Of a stretch of 13,790 bases of DNA, positions 1-7,129 are shown one piece after another. The DNA is taken from positions 1-13,790 of the forward strand of contig PATZ01000025.1 in NCBI GenBank assembly GCA_002712575.1, given 5' to 3'. Under the pieces are notes generated by a model. That model did no database searches, was not told the origin of the DNA, and worked only from the letters and a program-made list of their open reading frames with translations. Each line of letters opens with the position of its first letter. Positions within the stretch are counted from its first letter, which is position 1. The DNA comes from Methanobacteriota archaeon. Lineage in GTDB: Archaea > Thermoplasmatota > Poseidoniia > Poseidoniales > Thalassarchaeaceae. Position numbers and translations under genes: made by a program.

Positions 1-555
1 CCATTCAATAATTTTATCTTCATCTTTATTATCTTCAGAGATGTCAATCGATTCAATTTTTGTATTTTCAATCCGCTTGGAATAAAAACTATCTAAAAAT
101 TGATTATTTTTTTTACTCCAAATGGAAGATCCAATATGGGGATAGACCAATAAATTAGTATTCACGTCCCTTTCATAATTATCAAAAAAGAAATGTGTCC
201 TATCCCTACACATATTATCATCTTCTATAATTATTCTATAACATCCAGATGGCCATCTTATATCCGGATAAATCACATATTTTAGTAAATTATTATTCTC
301 TGGAATCAAATTTCTCATTATGACTTTCTCCGAATGTATCAAACGCGCACCCTTACCATCATACCACCCGATTCTAAAAAATGATAATTTAATCTCCTTG
401 TTAAGGGACAATTTTCTATCAATATAGATATTGATTTTCTCTTCTCCCTTTATCAAATTATCAACATTAACTAATAATTTGTGTATTCCGAGTTCATTAT
501 TCTTAGTTTCTCTCCAAGAACCTCCTCCTCTGAATAAACTCTCTGAATAATCATT
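1..555 (-). other. DMFA2-like (N,N-dimethylformamidase large-subunit-type) C-terminal domain, truncated by window edge
   Basis: Residues about 505-689 of the glycosyltransferase. The run 'S-FFRIGWYDGKGARLI' followed about 30 residues later by 'WPSGCYRIIIEDD' and then 'TNLLVYPHIGSSIWS' (637-651) recalls the family pattern 'yRlGyYgG.GARlv ... WpSG.Y...l... ... lvv.ptttwqAYN'. The classical AYN triad is not seen: the sequence reads SKKNNQFLDSFYS there. Conserved fold is plausible, amidohydrolase activity is not supported. The assignment comes from recalled motifs only. Confidence 0.45.
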
Positions 556-2067
556 TTGTAATTCTATAAAATTATTTTTTTTATGGATTTTTAATTTCTT
601 ATTATTATTAATTAGCTCATCATAAATTTTCTCCCACATACCGGCAACTTTTTTCGGAGAATGAATTTTTTTCACCCACTTCTTGCTTAAATTACTTAAC
701 GGAATTAATTTTTTATTATCCTTTAAGAAAGGTTCTAAGGTTTTTTTAATGGATTCCTTACTAAGTTCATTAACTCTCAATAAAGGGATGTCTGACCATT
801 CCGATCCTGCAAGTCTTATTGTTTTATCATTTACATAGGCCAGGACAGGTATCCCCATCGTCATAGCTTCCAGTCCTGCATTACCATAGTAGCCTGCTAC
901 CATCTGATCGATAAAAATATCAGATTTACTGATTTCATGTAAACATTCTTTGTGAGACAAATTTTGTATTAGATTAAATTTAATATTATATTTTTTAGAT
1001 AACTCATTAATTGCTGGAATTATGAATTCATTTGTTCCCTTTTTACCAGTGTTAGATGGCGCATGCGTAATTATTATTTCTTCCTTTTTTTTCTTCCTTT
1101 TTTTTCTTATTCTTATATCTGGTTGAACATGCGGGGTAATCTTCCTATCTTTCTCTCTAAATAATAAATCAGGAGTCAGAACAGTTTTTGAATTGGCAAT
1201 ACTGTAGGCTTCCAAATCCCAAGTACTGTTTGCTACATTAGTCTGAGAATTCAAGGATACTAGTTTATTATCATTTAATTTATAGAAGTCAATTGAACAT
1301 TCTCTAATCAAGTAGTTTATCTGGTAAATACGATGATTAAAAAATGAAAATCTCATACTCAAAGCACCCTTTGGCACTGGAAATATTGATTCAAAATTAG
1401 TCCATAGAGATTTTAATGAACCCACATTTTTCTTCTTAGTTTCGATTATTCTACCTTCATTATCAAAATAACGAATGATTATAGCACGAATATCATAATT
1501 TTTCTTTTCCTTCCTTTCTATAAGCCTATGTTTACCTTTTATTACAAGTGAGTTTGTTTTTGCCGGAATAACTATCCTTTTACTCCAAATGTTATTATGA
1601 TTTTTGGATTTAAAATTTATCCCGTCAATCTGAATCTGCTTATCATTTATATGTATAAATCTACCATTTATTCTTTTTTGTGTTTTCCAACTTTTATTAA
1701 AGGTAATTTTTTTAGTCCCAATACATTCTGATTGATCAAGAGTGAATTCATGGCCTCTGAATGAAGAACCTCCTGCTGTATGAACAATTGGTTTATCGTG
1801 AGGAATCTTCAAACCATTCCAATCTCTAGAGAGAGGCTCATCGTCTTTGAAATGTATAACATCGGCTTGATTTATCATTTCTTGTAAAAATGACATATCA
1901 TCTTCCATTTCTGAAATTATATAATCTGGATTAAAATGACCAATTTTTCTTTTTGAGCGATTTACAATACATATTGATTGAATATTATTGGAATATTTAT
2001 TTATTGCTGCACTAATTCTACTGCCCGATCCAGCAGAGTCACCTTCACTAAGTATGATTAATTTCAT
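1..2067 (-). CDS. Multidomain GT-B glycosyltransferase with inserted jelly roll and DMFA2-like C-terminal domain (partial, C-terminus off window)
   Basis: An uninterrupted frame runs from ATG at 2067 to the window edge (689 codons visible, no stop). It is a predicted sugar transferase, probably cytoplasmic or membrane-associated. The N-terminal Rossmann half opens with a beta strand and SEGDSAGSGSR and reaches HTAGGSSFRG (96-105). About 165 residues of beta-rich sequence follow before the GT fold resumes at WDLEAYSIANSKTVLTPDLL (283-302). The donor-binding half has THAPSNTGKKGT (334-345) and DIFIDQ...GYYGNAGLEAMTMGIPV (383-408), typical of GT4-like enzymes. After a linker near 480-505 comes a second beta domain with FFRIGWYDGKGARLI (563-577) and WPSGCY (605-610), resembling the C-terminal region of N,N-dimethylformamidase large subunits. 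The start is 4 nt after the upstream gene's stop, so the two are probably co-translated. Acceptor, donor and the role of the last domain are unknown. Confidence 0.8.
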   Translation of the reverse strand, partial: MKLIILSEGDSAGSGSRISAAINKYSNNIQSICIVNRSKRKIGHFNPDYIISEMEDDMSFLQEMINQADVIHFKDDEPLSRDWNGLKIPHDKPIVHTAGGSSFRGHEFTLDQSECIGTKKITFNKSWKTQKRINGRFIHINDKQIQIDGINFKSKNHNNIWSKRIVIPAKTNSLVIKGKHRLIERKEKKNYDIRAIIIRYFDNEGRIIETKKKNVGSLKSLWTNFESIFPVPKGALSMRFSFFNHRIYQINYLIRECSIDFYKLNDNKLVSLNSQTNVANSTWDLEAYSIANSKTVLTPDLLFREKDRKITPHVQPDIRIRKKRKKKKEEIIITHAPSNTGKKGTNEFIIPAINELSKKYNIKFNLIQNLSHKECLHEISKSDIFIDQMVAGYYGNAGLEAMTMGIPVLAYVNDKTIRLAGSEWSDIPLLRVNELSKESIKKTLEPFLKDNKKLIPLSNLSKKWVKKIHSPKKVAGMWEKIYDELINNNKKLKIHKKNNFIELQNDYSESLFRGGGSWRETKNNELGIHKLLVNVDNLIKGEEKINIYIDRKLSLNKEIKLSFFRIGWYDGKGARLIHSEKVIMRNLIPENNNLLKYVIYPDIRWPSGCYRIIIEDDNMCRDRTHFFFDNYERDVNTNLLVYPHIGSSIWSKKNNQFLDSFYSKRIENTKIESIDISEDNKDEDKIIEW
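1276..1752 (-). other. Carbohydrate-binding-like jelly-roll domain inserted in the glycosyltransferase
   Basis: Residues about 106-264 of the glycosyltransferase interrupt the N-terminal Rossmann half. The best-defined part (150-264) alternates short hydrophobic strands: IWSKRIVIPA, SLVIKGKHRL, then IRAIIIRYFDNEGRII (193-208), an aromatic WTNFESIFPVPKGALSMRFSF (222-242) and IRECSIDFYKL (254-264). The order of strand, 'YFD-x-x-G', 'W..F...F.VP.GA..MRF' and final 'SI.FY.L' strand resembles CBM4/9-type and related jelly-roll modules. Family assignment is inference by eye; a structure prediction would decide it. Confidence 0.55.
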
Positions 2068-2071
2068 TTTC

Positions 2072-2971
2072 TTACCTTCCAAGGGGGATGCTATCAAACC
2101 ATCTTTCATTTTTCTTTGATAACTCCCATAATGCTCTGCTTCTATAATCTTTAATTTCATTTATTTTTTTGGGATTCCTTCTAAGTGAATTAGTACATGA
2201 ATTAACGCATTTTTCCCAATTATTTTTCATGTAAAAAGCTCTAATTTTGATATATTCAATATCTTCATCAAAAATACCTTTCTGCTCCGAAAAATCAGAT
2301 AATTCTATTACCTCTTTGTAATTCTTAGCATTGTAATTGGCTCTAATTGCACTTTTATAATCAGAACGATTTAGATTTACTAAGCCTACTTTATTCCATA
2401 ATTTTGCTGAATGATAATTATTACCTAATCTTCCATACGACTTAGCCATTTCTCTAATTATTTCGTAATTTATATTTGAATATCTTCCTAATTTTGAAGT
2501 AAATTCTAAGAATCCCTCATCGCTATTGATTTTTCTAAACGCTATTGCAATTTTTTTTAGGTTTTTTACTTCAAACTCAATATTACCATCTATTCTATTA
2601 GAAATTTCTACTATTTCTCTCCATTTCTTCTTTTTGTAATAATATTCAATCATTATTTCTGTTGCTTCTTTAGATTCTATTTCTAGTTCACAAATCTTTT
2701 GACAGAGTGTAATAATTTTATCTATTTTTAGGAAATTGCCCTTGTATTGTAGTATATCTAATAATATCTCAGGATTATATGGTTGTTCTTTCTCTATCTC
2801 CAGAGCCCGTGATAAAATTATATCTGGATAGCCAGATTCATGCAGTTCATTTTTACGTTCAGGGGAAATTTGTTGAAGATTATCCCACTTCTTTAACTTC
2901 ATTTTGGATCTCATTTTCGAGAGATTTCGTGGTAAATCTTTTCTAACATTTATCGAATTACCTCCTCTCAT
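2072..2971 (-). CDS. TPR-like alpha-helical repeat protein
   Basis: A 299-residue protein with no signal peptide or membrane segment, made almost entirely of amphipathic helices of about 15 residues in pairs. Repeat-like units include 'NPEILLDILQYKGNFLKI', 'EATEIMIEYYYKKKKWREI', 'NYEIIREMAKSYGRLGNNY', 'DYKSAIRANYNAKNYKEVI' and 'EYIKIRAFYMKNNWEKCV', spaced like degenerate tetratricopeptide or Sel1-type repeats. Such proteins are usually scaffolds; no catalytic motif is visible. The ATG at 2971 is preceded by GGAGG eight or so bases upstream on the minus strand, fixing the start. It is the first gene of a unit with the multidomain glycosyltransferase 4 nt downstream, so it is plausibly that enzyme's partner. 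It is rich in Lys and Asn, like its neighbour. Function unassigned. Confidence 0.75.
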   Translation of the reverse strand: MRGGNSINVRKDLPRNLSKMRSKMKLKKWDNLQQISPERKNELHESGYPDIILSRALEIEKEQPYNPEILLDILQYKGNFLKIDKIITLCQKICELEIESKEATEIMIEYYYKKKKWREIVEISNRIDGNIEFEVKNLKKIAIAFRKINSDEGFLEFTSKLGRYSNINYEIIREMAKSYGRLGNNYHSAKLWNKVGLVNLNRSDYKSAIRANYNAKNYKEVIELSDFSEQKGIFDEDIEYIKIRAFYMKNNWEKCVNSCTNSLRRNPKKINEIKDYRSRALWELSKKNERWFDSIPLGR

Positions 2972-3009
2972 GTCGCCTCCAATTGCTTTGACTTGAAAAA
3001 CCCGTATTG

Positions 3010-3018
3010 TGATATAGA
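3010..3018 (-). promoter_or_regulatory. Possible TATA box for the TPR/glycosyltransferase unit
   Basis: On the minus strand the sequence reads TTCTATATC about 43 bp before the ATG at 2971. Initiation about 26 bp downstream would leave a leader of roughly 16 nt that carries the GGAGG ribosome-binding site. Weak match, position plausible. Confidence 0.35.
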
Positions 3019-3041
3019 AGAGTTTTTATCTATCGATTCAA

Positions 3042-3053
3042 TTTTATACTATA
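3042..3053 (+). promoter_or_regulatory. TATA box of the wecC-like gene; leaderless arrangement
   Basis: TTTTATACTATA is centred about 23 bp before the ATG at 3070, the distance expected if transcription starts at or next to the start codon. No Shine-Dalgarno sequence precedes the ATG, and an out-of-frame ATG lies at 3065, which also argues against a scanned or SD-led leader. Confidence 0.55.
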
Positions 3054-3069
3054 CTACATTGGTAATGCC

Positions 3070-4377
3070 ATGGTAAATGTGGCAGTAGTTGGAATGGGTT
3101 ATGTTGGCATACCAGTGGCACTAACATTGGCAAAATCTGGTCTAGAAGTCATCGGTCTTGATATTGACCAAGAAAAAGTGGATAGTTTGAATAATTCTCA
3201 ATATCCTTTGAAAGGTGAAGAGCCTGGAATACAAAACTTATTAGAAGAGGTTATTGATAAACAACTTTTCCATGCATCAGTAGATTTTTCGGATGCAGAG
3301 AATGCTGATGCTTGGTTAGTTTGTGTACAGACGCCTTTTCTAGTGGATGAATTTAGGCCTAATTTCAAAGCCTTGAAAGGCGCGGTATCAGAAATAAGTA
3401 AAAACCTCTCTCCAAATTCAGTAGTTGTAATAGAATCAACAATCCCTCCGGGAACTACGGAATCAGTTGTTATTCCACTCTTGGAATCTCATAGTAGCCT
3501 TGTTGCGGGAGAAGATTTTGGAGTGGGCCATTGTCCAGAAAGAGTTATGCCTGGTAAGTTAATTAATAATTTAACGACATATAATAGAGTCTTAGGAGGG
3601 ATAGATGATAATACTCATTCTGTCATGATAGATATTTACAGCAGGATTACTAATGGAGATTTATATTGTACAGATATCAAAACTGCAGAGGTTGTCAAAA
3701 CATTTGAAAACACGTACAGAGATGTTGAAATAGCTATAGCAAATGATTTTGCAAGATACTGCGATTCAGTAGGTGTTGATTTTTTTGAAGTACGAGATCA
3801 AGTCAATACTGTTGAGGCTAGGAATTTACATCTTCCTGGAGGAGGAGTCGGAGGGCATTGCATACCCAAAGATACATGGTTGTTAGCATATGGGTCAAAA
3901 GATAATTATGATCCAAACTTCTTAACTATGGCTCGTAAAGTCAATGATTCAATGCCAAATCATATTTCAGAAAAATGTATAAGTATAGTCAATAAATTCA
4001 ATTTAAATCCATCTGAATCCGTTGTTACTATTTTAGGACTTAGCTACTTAGAGGAAAGTGATGATGTTAGAAACTCTCCTTCAGCAACACTATACAATAT
4101 TTTAACAAAACAATTTCGAGAAGTTAGAGTTCACGATCATTATGCGGATGATTATCCAGGTATTGAAAATCAGAAAAATATCGAGGTTGCAGTCAAAGAT
4201 TCTGATCTAATTGTCATTATGGTCGGACATCAATTATATCGTAGCCTCGACTTGAGAAAAATCGGTAATTTAATGAGAAATAAACTTTTAGTCGACTCTC
4301 GAAATTCTTTTTCCAAAACTTATTTGGAAGATGAAGGATTTGCATTCGATATTTTAGGAAGGGGCAGGTCCTGGTAA
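3070..4377 (+). CDS. wecC: UDP-N-acetyl-D-mannosamine dehydrogenase (WecC-like)
   Basis: A cytoplasmic NAD-dependent four-electron oxidation of UDP-ManNAc to UDP-ManNAcA is the expected reaction. The 435-residue protein has the full three-domain layout of the UDP-glucose/GDP-mannose dehydrogenase family and normal length. The NAD motif GMGYVG is at residues 8-13; STIPPGTTE is in the first domain; the central domain has VKTFENTYRDVEIA; the catalytic cysteine is C264 in GGGVGGHCIPKDTW; the C-terminal domain starts near 315 (TILGLSY). The loop HCPERVMPG and 'LPGGGVGGHCIPKDTWLL' favour the UDP-ManNAc subgroup over UDP-Glc or UDP-GlcNAc enzymes; substrate is inference from these motifs. It is a single plus-strand gene, divergent from the TPR gene, ending 1 bp from the converging aminotransferase gene. 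No UDP-GlcNAc 2-epimerase, its usual partner, is in the window. Confidence 0.85.
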   Translation: MVNVAVVGMGYVGIPVALTLAKSGLEVIGLDIDQEKVDSLNNSQYPLKGEEPGIQNLLEEVIDKQLFHASVDFSDAENADAWLVCVQTPFLVDEFRPNFKALKGAVSEISKNLSPNSVVVIESTIPPGTTESVVIPLLESHSSLVAGEDFGVGHCPERVMPGKLINNLTTYNRVLGGIDDNTHSVMIDIYSRITNGDLYCTDIKTAEVVKTFENTYRDVEIAIANDFARYCDSVGVDFFEVRDQVNTVEARNLHLPGGGVGGHCIPKDTWLLAYGSKDNYDPNFLTMARKVNDSMPNHISEKCISIVNKFNLNPSESVVTILGLSYLEESDDVRNSPSATLYNILTKQFREVRVHDHYADDYPGIENQKNIEVAVKDSDLIVIMVGHQLYRSLDLRKIGNLMRNKLLVDSRNSFSKTYLEDEGFAFDILGRGRSW

Positions 4378-4378
4378 T

Positions 4379-5470
4379 TTAGTCCTTAGACCATTCTATG
4401 ACTGATGCTATTATTTTCTCTACATCGTTTAAACTCAATCCGGGATGAACCGGTAAAGATATTACTTCCCTGACTAATTCTTGAGCAATTGTACAATCTG
4501 ACTTGTATTTTTGCAAATGAGGATAGTCACAAATCAATCTAGGATAATATTTTCCTGTACCAATATCTCTTTCTTTCAGATATTTTGCCAAATTCTCCCT
4601 ATTTTCTACCCTTATTGTGTATTGATGCCAAGAGTGTTCAAATCCATTTTTGACCTTTGGCGTTTTTATTTTATCAATGTTAGATAATTTTTCATTAAAT
4701 ATTGAAGCATTTCTTTTTCTCAACTCATTAAACTTACTTAATTTGCCTAACTGAACTCTTCCTATCGCAGCACCAATATCTGTCATCCTAAGATTCAATC
4801 CAAATCGATCATGTTCATAAACACCTAATTTACTATCGGGTCTACCATGGTTACGTATACTATTCAATTTGTTATATGTTTCTTCATCATTAGTTGTAAC
4901 CATTCCTCCTTCTCCAGTGGTCATATTTTTTGTTGGATAAAATGAGAAACACTCAACATCTCCAAAGTTACCAACCATCTTTCCATCAATTGAAGATCCA
5001 TGGGCTTGTGCTGCATCACCGATTAATTTCAATCCATATTCGTCGGCTATTTTTTGAATTTCTCTCATTTCTGCAGGCATTCCATACAAATGAACTGGCA
5101 TAATTGCCTTAGTTTTATCAGTTATTTGTTCAAGTATAGATTCTGGCGACAAATTATAACTCTCTTCATTTATATCGCCAAAAACGGGAGTAGCACCACA
5201 ACTAATTATGCTGTTAGCGGTTGCAACAAAGGTCAACGGGGAAGTAATCACTTCATCTCCAGCATTTATCCCCGTAGCAGAAAGAGCAAGACTTAGAGCA
5301 GAAGTGCCATTATTAACCGCACATGCATATTTACAACCTATAAATTTTGCAAACTCTTCTTCAAATTTTACAGTTTCGGGGCCACTGGCAATCATGCCAC
5401 TCTTGATCACTCTTGTAACTTCCATTATTTCTTGTTCATCTAATAGTGGTTTTGCAATATTTATTTTCAT
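4379..5470 (-). CDS. wbpE: DegT/DnrJ/EryC1/StrS-family sugar aminotransferase (WbpE-like)
   Basis: A PLP-dependent fold-type I aminotransferase of 363 residues, the usual length. It is expected to transaminate C3 of UDP-2-acetamido-3-oxo-glucuronate, using glutamate. Visible motifs are NNGTSALSLAL (53-63) and SPLTFVATANSI (77-88) for cofactor phosphate binding, GDAAQAHGS (151-159) with the Asp that contacts the pyridine nitrogen, and FSFYPTKNMTTGEGG (175-189) with the Schiff-base lysine K181. The family is certain; the exact substrate comes from context, since it follows the WbpD-like and 3-dehydrogenase genes. The ATG at 5470 lies 4 nt after the wbpD stop and has an AGGTGA ribosome-binding site inside the end of wbpD. 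Last gene of a three-gene minus-strand operon, meeting wecC tail to tail. Confidence 0.85.
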   Translation of the reverse strand: MKINIAKPLLDEQEIMEVTRVIKSGMIASGPETVKFEEEFAKFIGCKYACAVNNGTSALSLALSATGINAGDEVITSPLTFVATANSIISCGATPVFGDINEESYNLSPESILEQITDKTKAIMPVHLYGMPAEMREIQKIADEYGLKLIGDAAQAHGSSIDGKMVGNFGDVECFSFYPTKNMTTGEGGMVTTNDEETYNKLNSIRNHGRPDSKLGVYEHDRFGLNLRMTDIGAAIGRVQLGKLSKFNELRKRNASIFNEKLSNIDKIKTPKVKNGFEHSWHQYTIRVENRENLAKYLKERDIGTGKYYPRLICDYPHLQKYKSDCTIAQELVREVISLPVHPGLSLNDVEKIIASVIEWSKD

Positions 5471-5474
5471 TTTC

Positions 5475-6059
5475 TCACCTATTATTGTTCTTTAATAAAA
5501 CCTCTTCATCAGTTTTTTCACACTTAAATAATCCACCCTCTAGTCCTCTTTTTTCTCCAATATTGAGAGTCTCTCCAGAAATAGTAACCCAATCAATAAT
5601 CTTTGCAGGTACTCCCAGTACTAATGAATGGGGGTATGTATCCTTTGTCACGACTGCTCCAGCAGCCACCATACACCATTCGCCTAATATTATCCCACAT
5701 CTTATTGTTGCATTAGCACCTACGGAAACTCCATTTTTAACGACCGTCTTTGATAATCTTGATTCATCCCAAATATGTGCCCTGGGTTTCAAATCATTTG
5801 TAAAAACTGCATGAGGTCCGATAAATACACCATTTCCTATTTCTACTCCGTTATAGATACTAACTCCATTTTGTATTTTACAGTTATCTCCAATTATCAC
5901 GCCACTATCAACATAAACATCTTTACCAATAATACAATTTTTACCTATCTTAGAACCATTTCTTACGTGAGCAAAATGCCAGATTGAAGTTCCTTCTCCG
6001 ATCTGCGCTCCCTCTTCTACAACAGCTCTAGAATCTATCTTTATGCCATCATTAATCAA
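5475..6059 (-). CDS. wbpD: UDP-2-acetamido-3-amino-2,3-dideoxyglucuronate N-acetyltransferase (WbpD-like)
   Basis: A left-handed beta-helix acetyltransferase of 194 residues, matching the length of WbpD/WlbB enzymes. These transfer acetyl from acetyl-CoA to the 3-amino group to give the 2,3-diacetamido sugar. Hexapeptide repeats run from about residue 3 to 155 (IDSRAVVEEGAQIGEG, IGKNCIIGKDVYV, IGDNCKIQNGVSIYNGVEIG, VSVGANATIRCGIILGE). TSIWHFAHV (24-32) and GPHAVFTNDLKPR (81-93) are characteristic of this subgroup. The start is a TTG at 6059, overlapping the upstream stop by 8 bp. An in-frame TGA lies 9 nt upstream and no in-frame ATG occurs near the N-terminus, so TTG is the only reasonable choice. 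AGGAG lies about 12 nt upstream. Middle gene of the operon; translation is probably coupled to the dehydrogenase gene. Confidence 0.87.
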   Translation of the reverse strand: MINDGIKIDSRAVVEEGAQIGEGTSIWHFAHVRNGSKIGKNCIIGKDVYVDSGVIIGDNCKIQNGVSIYNGVEIGNGVFIGPHAVFTNDLKPRAHIWDESRLSKTVVKNGVSVGANATIRCGIILGEWCMVAAGAVVTKDTYPHSLVLGVPAKIIDWVTISGETLNIGEKRGLEGGLFKCEKTDEEVLLKNNNR

Positions 6060-7035
6060 GAATAATCACTTCTCCTGTCTTCAATGATTGAACTGCTGCT
6101 TCTGCAACTTTTAAAGCCAATAAACCATCTTCACCTGGTACGGATGGAATATCATTATTATCAATAACCTGAACAAAATTCTTTATTTCTAGAAATAAAG
6201 GCTCTTGTTTTTCGATATGAACTTCTCTTTTTCCAAACTCAATTTTTGGTGGGAATTGACTTCTGCTGTCCGGCTCGACAAACTTACTCTCGGAAATAGT
6301 GATACTCTGCTTCATATAGTCTAATTCCATAAATCCCTTTTCGCATGTTAAGGATAGGGTTCTTACTTTCATTGGAGTAATCCAATTAACTTCTAAGACA
6401 GCAGATTTATTATTTTCAAACTTTATCATTATTGATACATGATCTTCAAATTCTATATCATTATGTGATCCTCCTGTCGCATAAACAGATACGGGTTTAC
6501 TTTGCATTATTGATATTGAATTATCTATATCATGAATTCCTAAGTCCAGAATAACTCCAACATCTCTAATCCTTCCTGGAAAATTTGATACTCGCCGAGA
6601 TGAAATAGTTATTATTTCTCCTAATTCATCAGAATTTAGTAATTTTTTTGCCCCTTCAATAACCGGGTTAAACCTCTCTATATGGCCAACTGACAATTTA
6701 ACATCAGAGTTCTTCGCCATTTCAATCATCTTTTTTCCATTTTCATAACTGTCAGCAATTGGTTTTTCAACTAATACATCAATTCCATTTTCAATGGCTA
6801 ATTTAGCTACTTCTAAATGAGTAAACGTTGGTGTAGAGATTATCAGGCCGTCAATATCCAAGGAATTCACTGCTTCTTTTAGATCTGTAAAGCCCGCTGT
6901 ATTAAATTTTTTACTCACTCTTTCAATCGCATCTTCATCTTTATCACAGACTCCTGCAAGAACGCCAAGTTCCGAACAAACACGTGCATGATTGAATCCC
7001 ATTGATCCGACTCCTACTACTAAAATCTGTGCCAT
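6052..7035 (-). CDS. Gfo/Idh/MocA-family dehydrogenase, probable UDP-sugar 3-dehydrogenase
   Basis: A 327-residue NAD(P)-dependent oxidoreductase of normal family length. The dinucleotide motif GVGSMG is at 8-13, the conserved EKP at 90-92, and DLGIHDID at 164-171 with a likely catalytic His168 in the GFO_IDH_MocA C-terminal domain. In this operon it would oxidise C3 of UDP-N-acetylglucosaminuronate so that the downstream aminotransferase can act, the job done by WbpB in Pseudomonas. As I recall it, WbpB/WlbA begins with a different nucleotide motif (GAAGYIAPRH), so this looks like another subgroup of the family. The role is inferred from context and the family call is secure. First gene of the operon; its last 8 bp overlap the wbpD start. 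Confidence 0.78.
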   Translation of the reverse strand: MAQILVVGVGSMGFNHARVCSELGVLAGVCDKDEDAIERVSKKFNTAGFTDLKEAVNSLDIDGLIISTPTFTHLEVAKLAIENGIDVLVEKPIADSYENGKKMIEMAKNSDVKLSVGHIERFNPVIEGAKKLLNSDELGEIITISSRRVSNFPGRIRDVGVILDLGIHDIDNSISIMQSKPVSVYATGGSHNDIEFEDHVSIMIKFENNKSAVLEVNWITPMKVRTLSLTCEKGFMELDYMKQSITISESKFVEPDSRSQFPPKIEFGKREVHIEKQEPLFLEIKNFVQVIDNNDIPSVPGEDGLLALKVAEAAVQSLKTGEVIILD

Positions 7036-7066
7036 GCTTTACTGAGTGCTAATGTCTATTAGAACT

Positions 7067-7079
7067 TAATTGATAAAAA
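7067..7079 (-). promoter_or_regulatory. Possible TATA region of the dehydrogenase-wbpD-wbpE operon
   Basis: The minus strand reads TTTTTATCAATTA about 35-40 bp before the ATG at 7035, with a weaker TTCTAATAG nearer (7056-7064). No Shine-Dalgarno sequence precedes the ATG. Either element could be the TATA box and the choice is uncertain. Confidence 0.3.
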
Positions 7080-7100
7080 CATGTTGACAGTTGGGCCTTG

Positions 7101-7111
7101 TTAATATAATA
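7101..7111 (+). promoter_or_regulatory. TATA box of the wbpA-like gene; decides its start
   Basis: TTAATATAATA is centred about 24 bp before ATG 7130. This fits leaderless transcription from that ATG and places the alternative TTG at 7091 upstream of the promoter. Confidence 0.55.
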
Positions 7112-7129
7112 TTACTCATCGCGAGTGTT

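Noticed and set aside
1..2070. Long apparently gene-free stretch at the left end
   Set aside because: It is fully covered by a minus-strand frame that runs off the window without a stop, so it is coding, not intergenic.
5054..5814. Three plus-strand open frames of 80, 95 and 122 codons opposite wbpE and wbpD
   Set aside because: They are antisense to genes with complete catalytic motifs and their translations look like no protein family; they are shadows.
7114..7126. Short inverted repeat ACTC...GAGT around TCGCGA before the wbpA start
   Set aside because: The arms are only 4 bp and lie downstream of the TATA box; too weak to call an operator.
7091..7129. TTG 7091 as the start of the wbpA-like gene (13 extra residues)
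   Set aside because: A TATA box at 7101-7111 lies inside this stretch and gives a leaderless start at ATG 7130; the extra residues have no family match.
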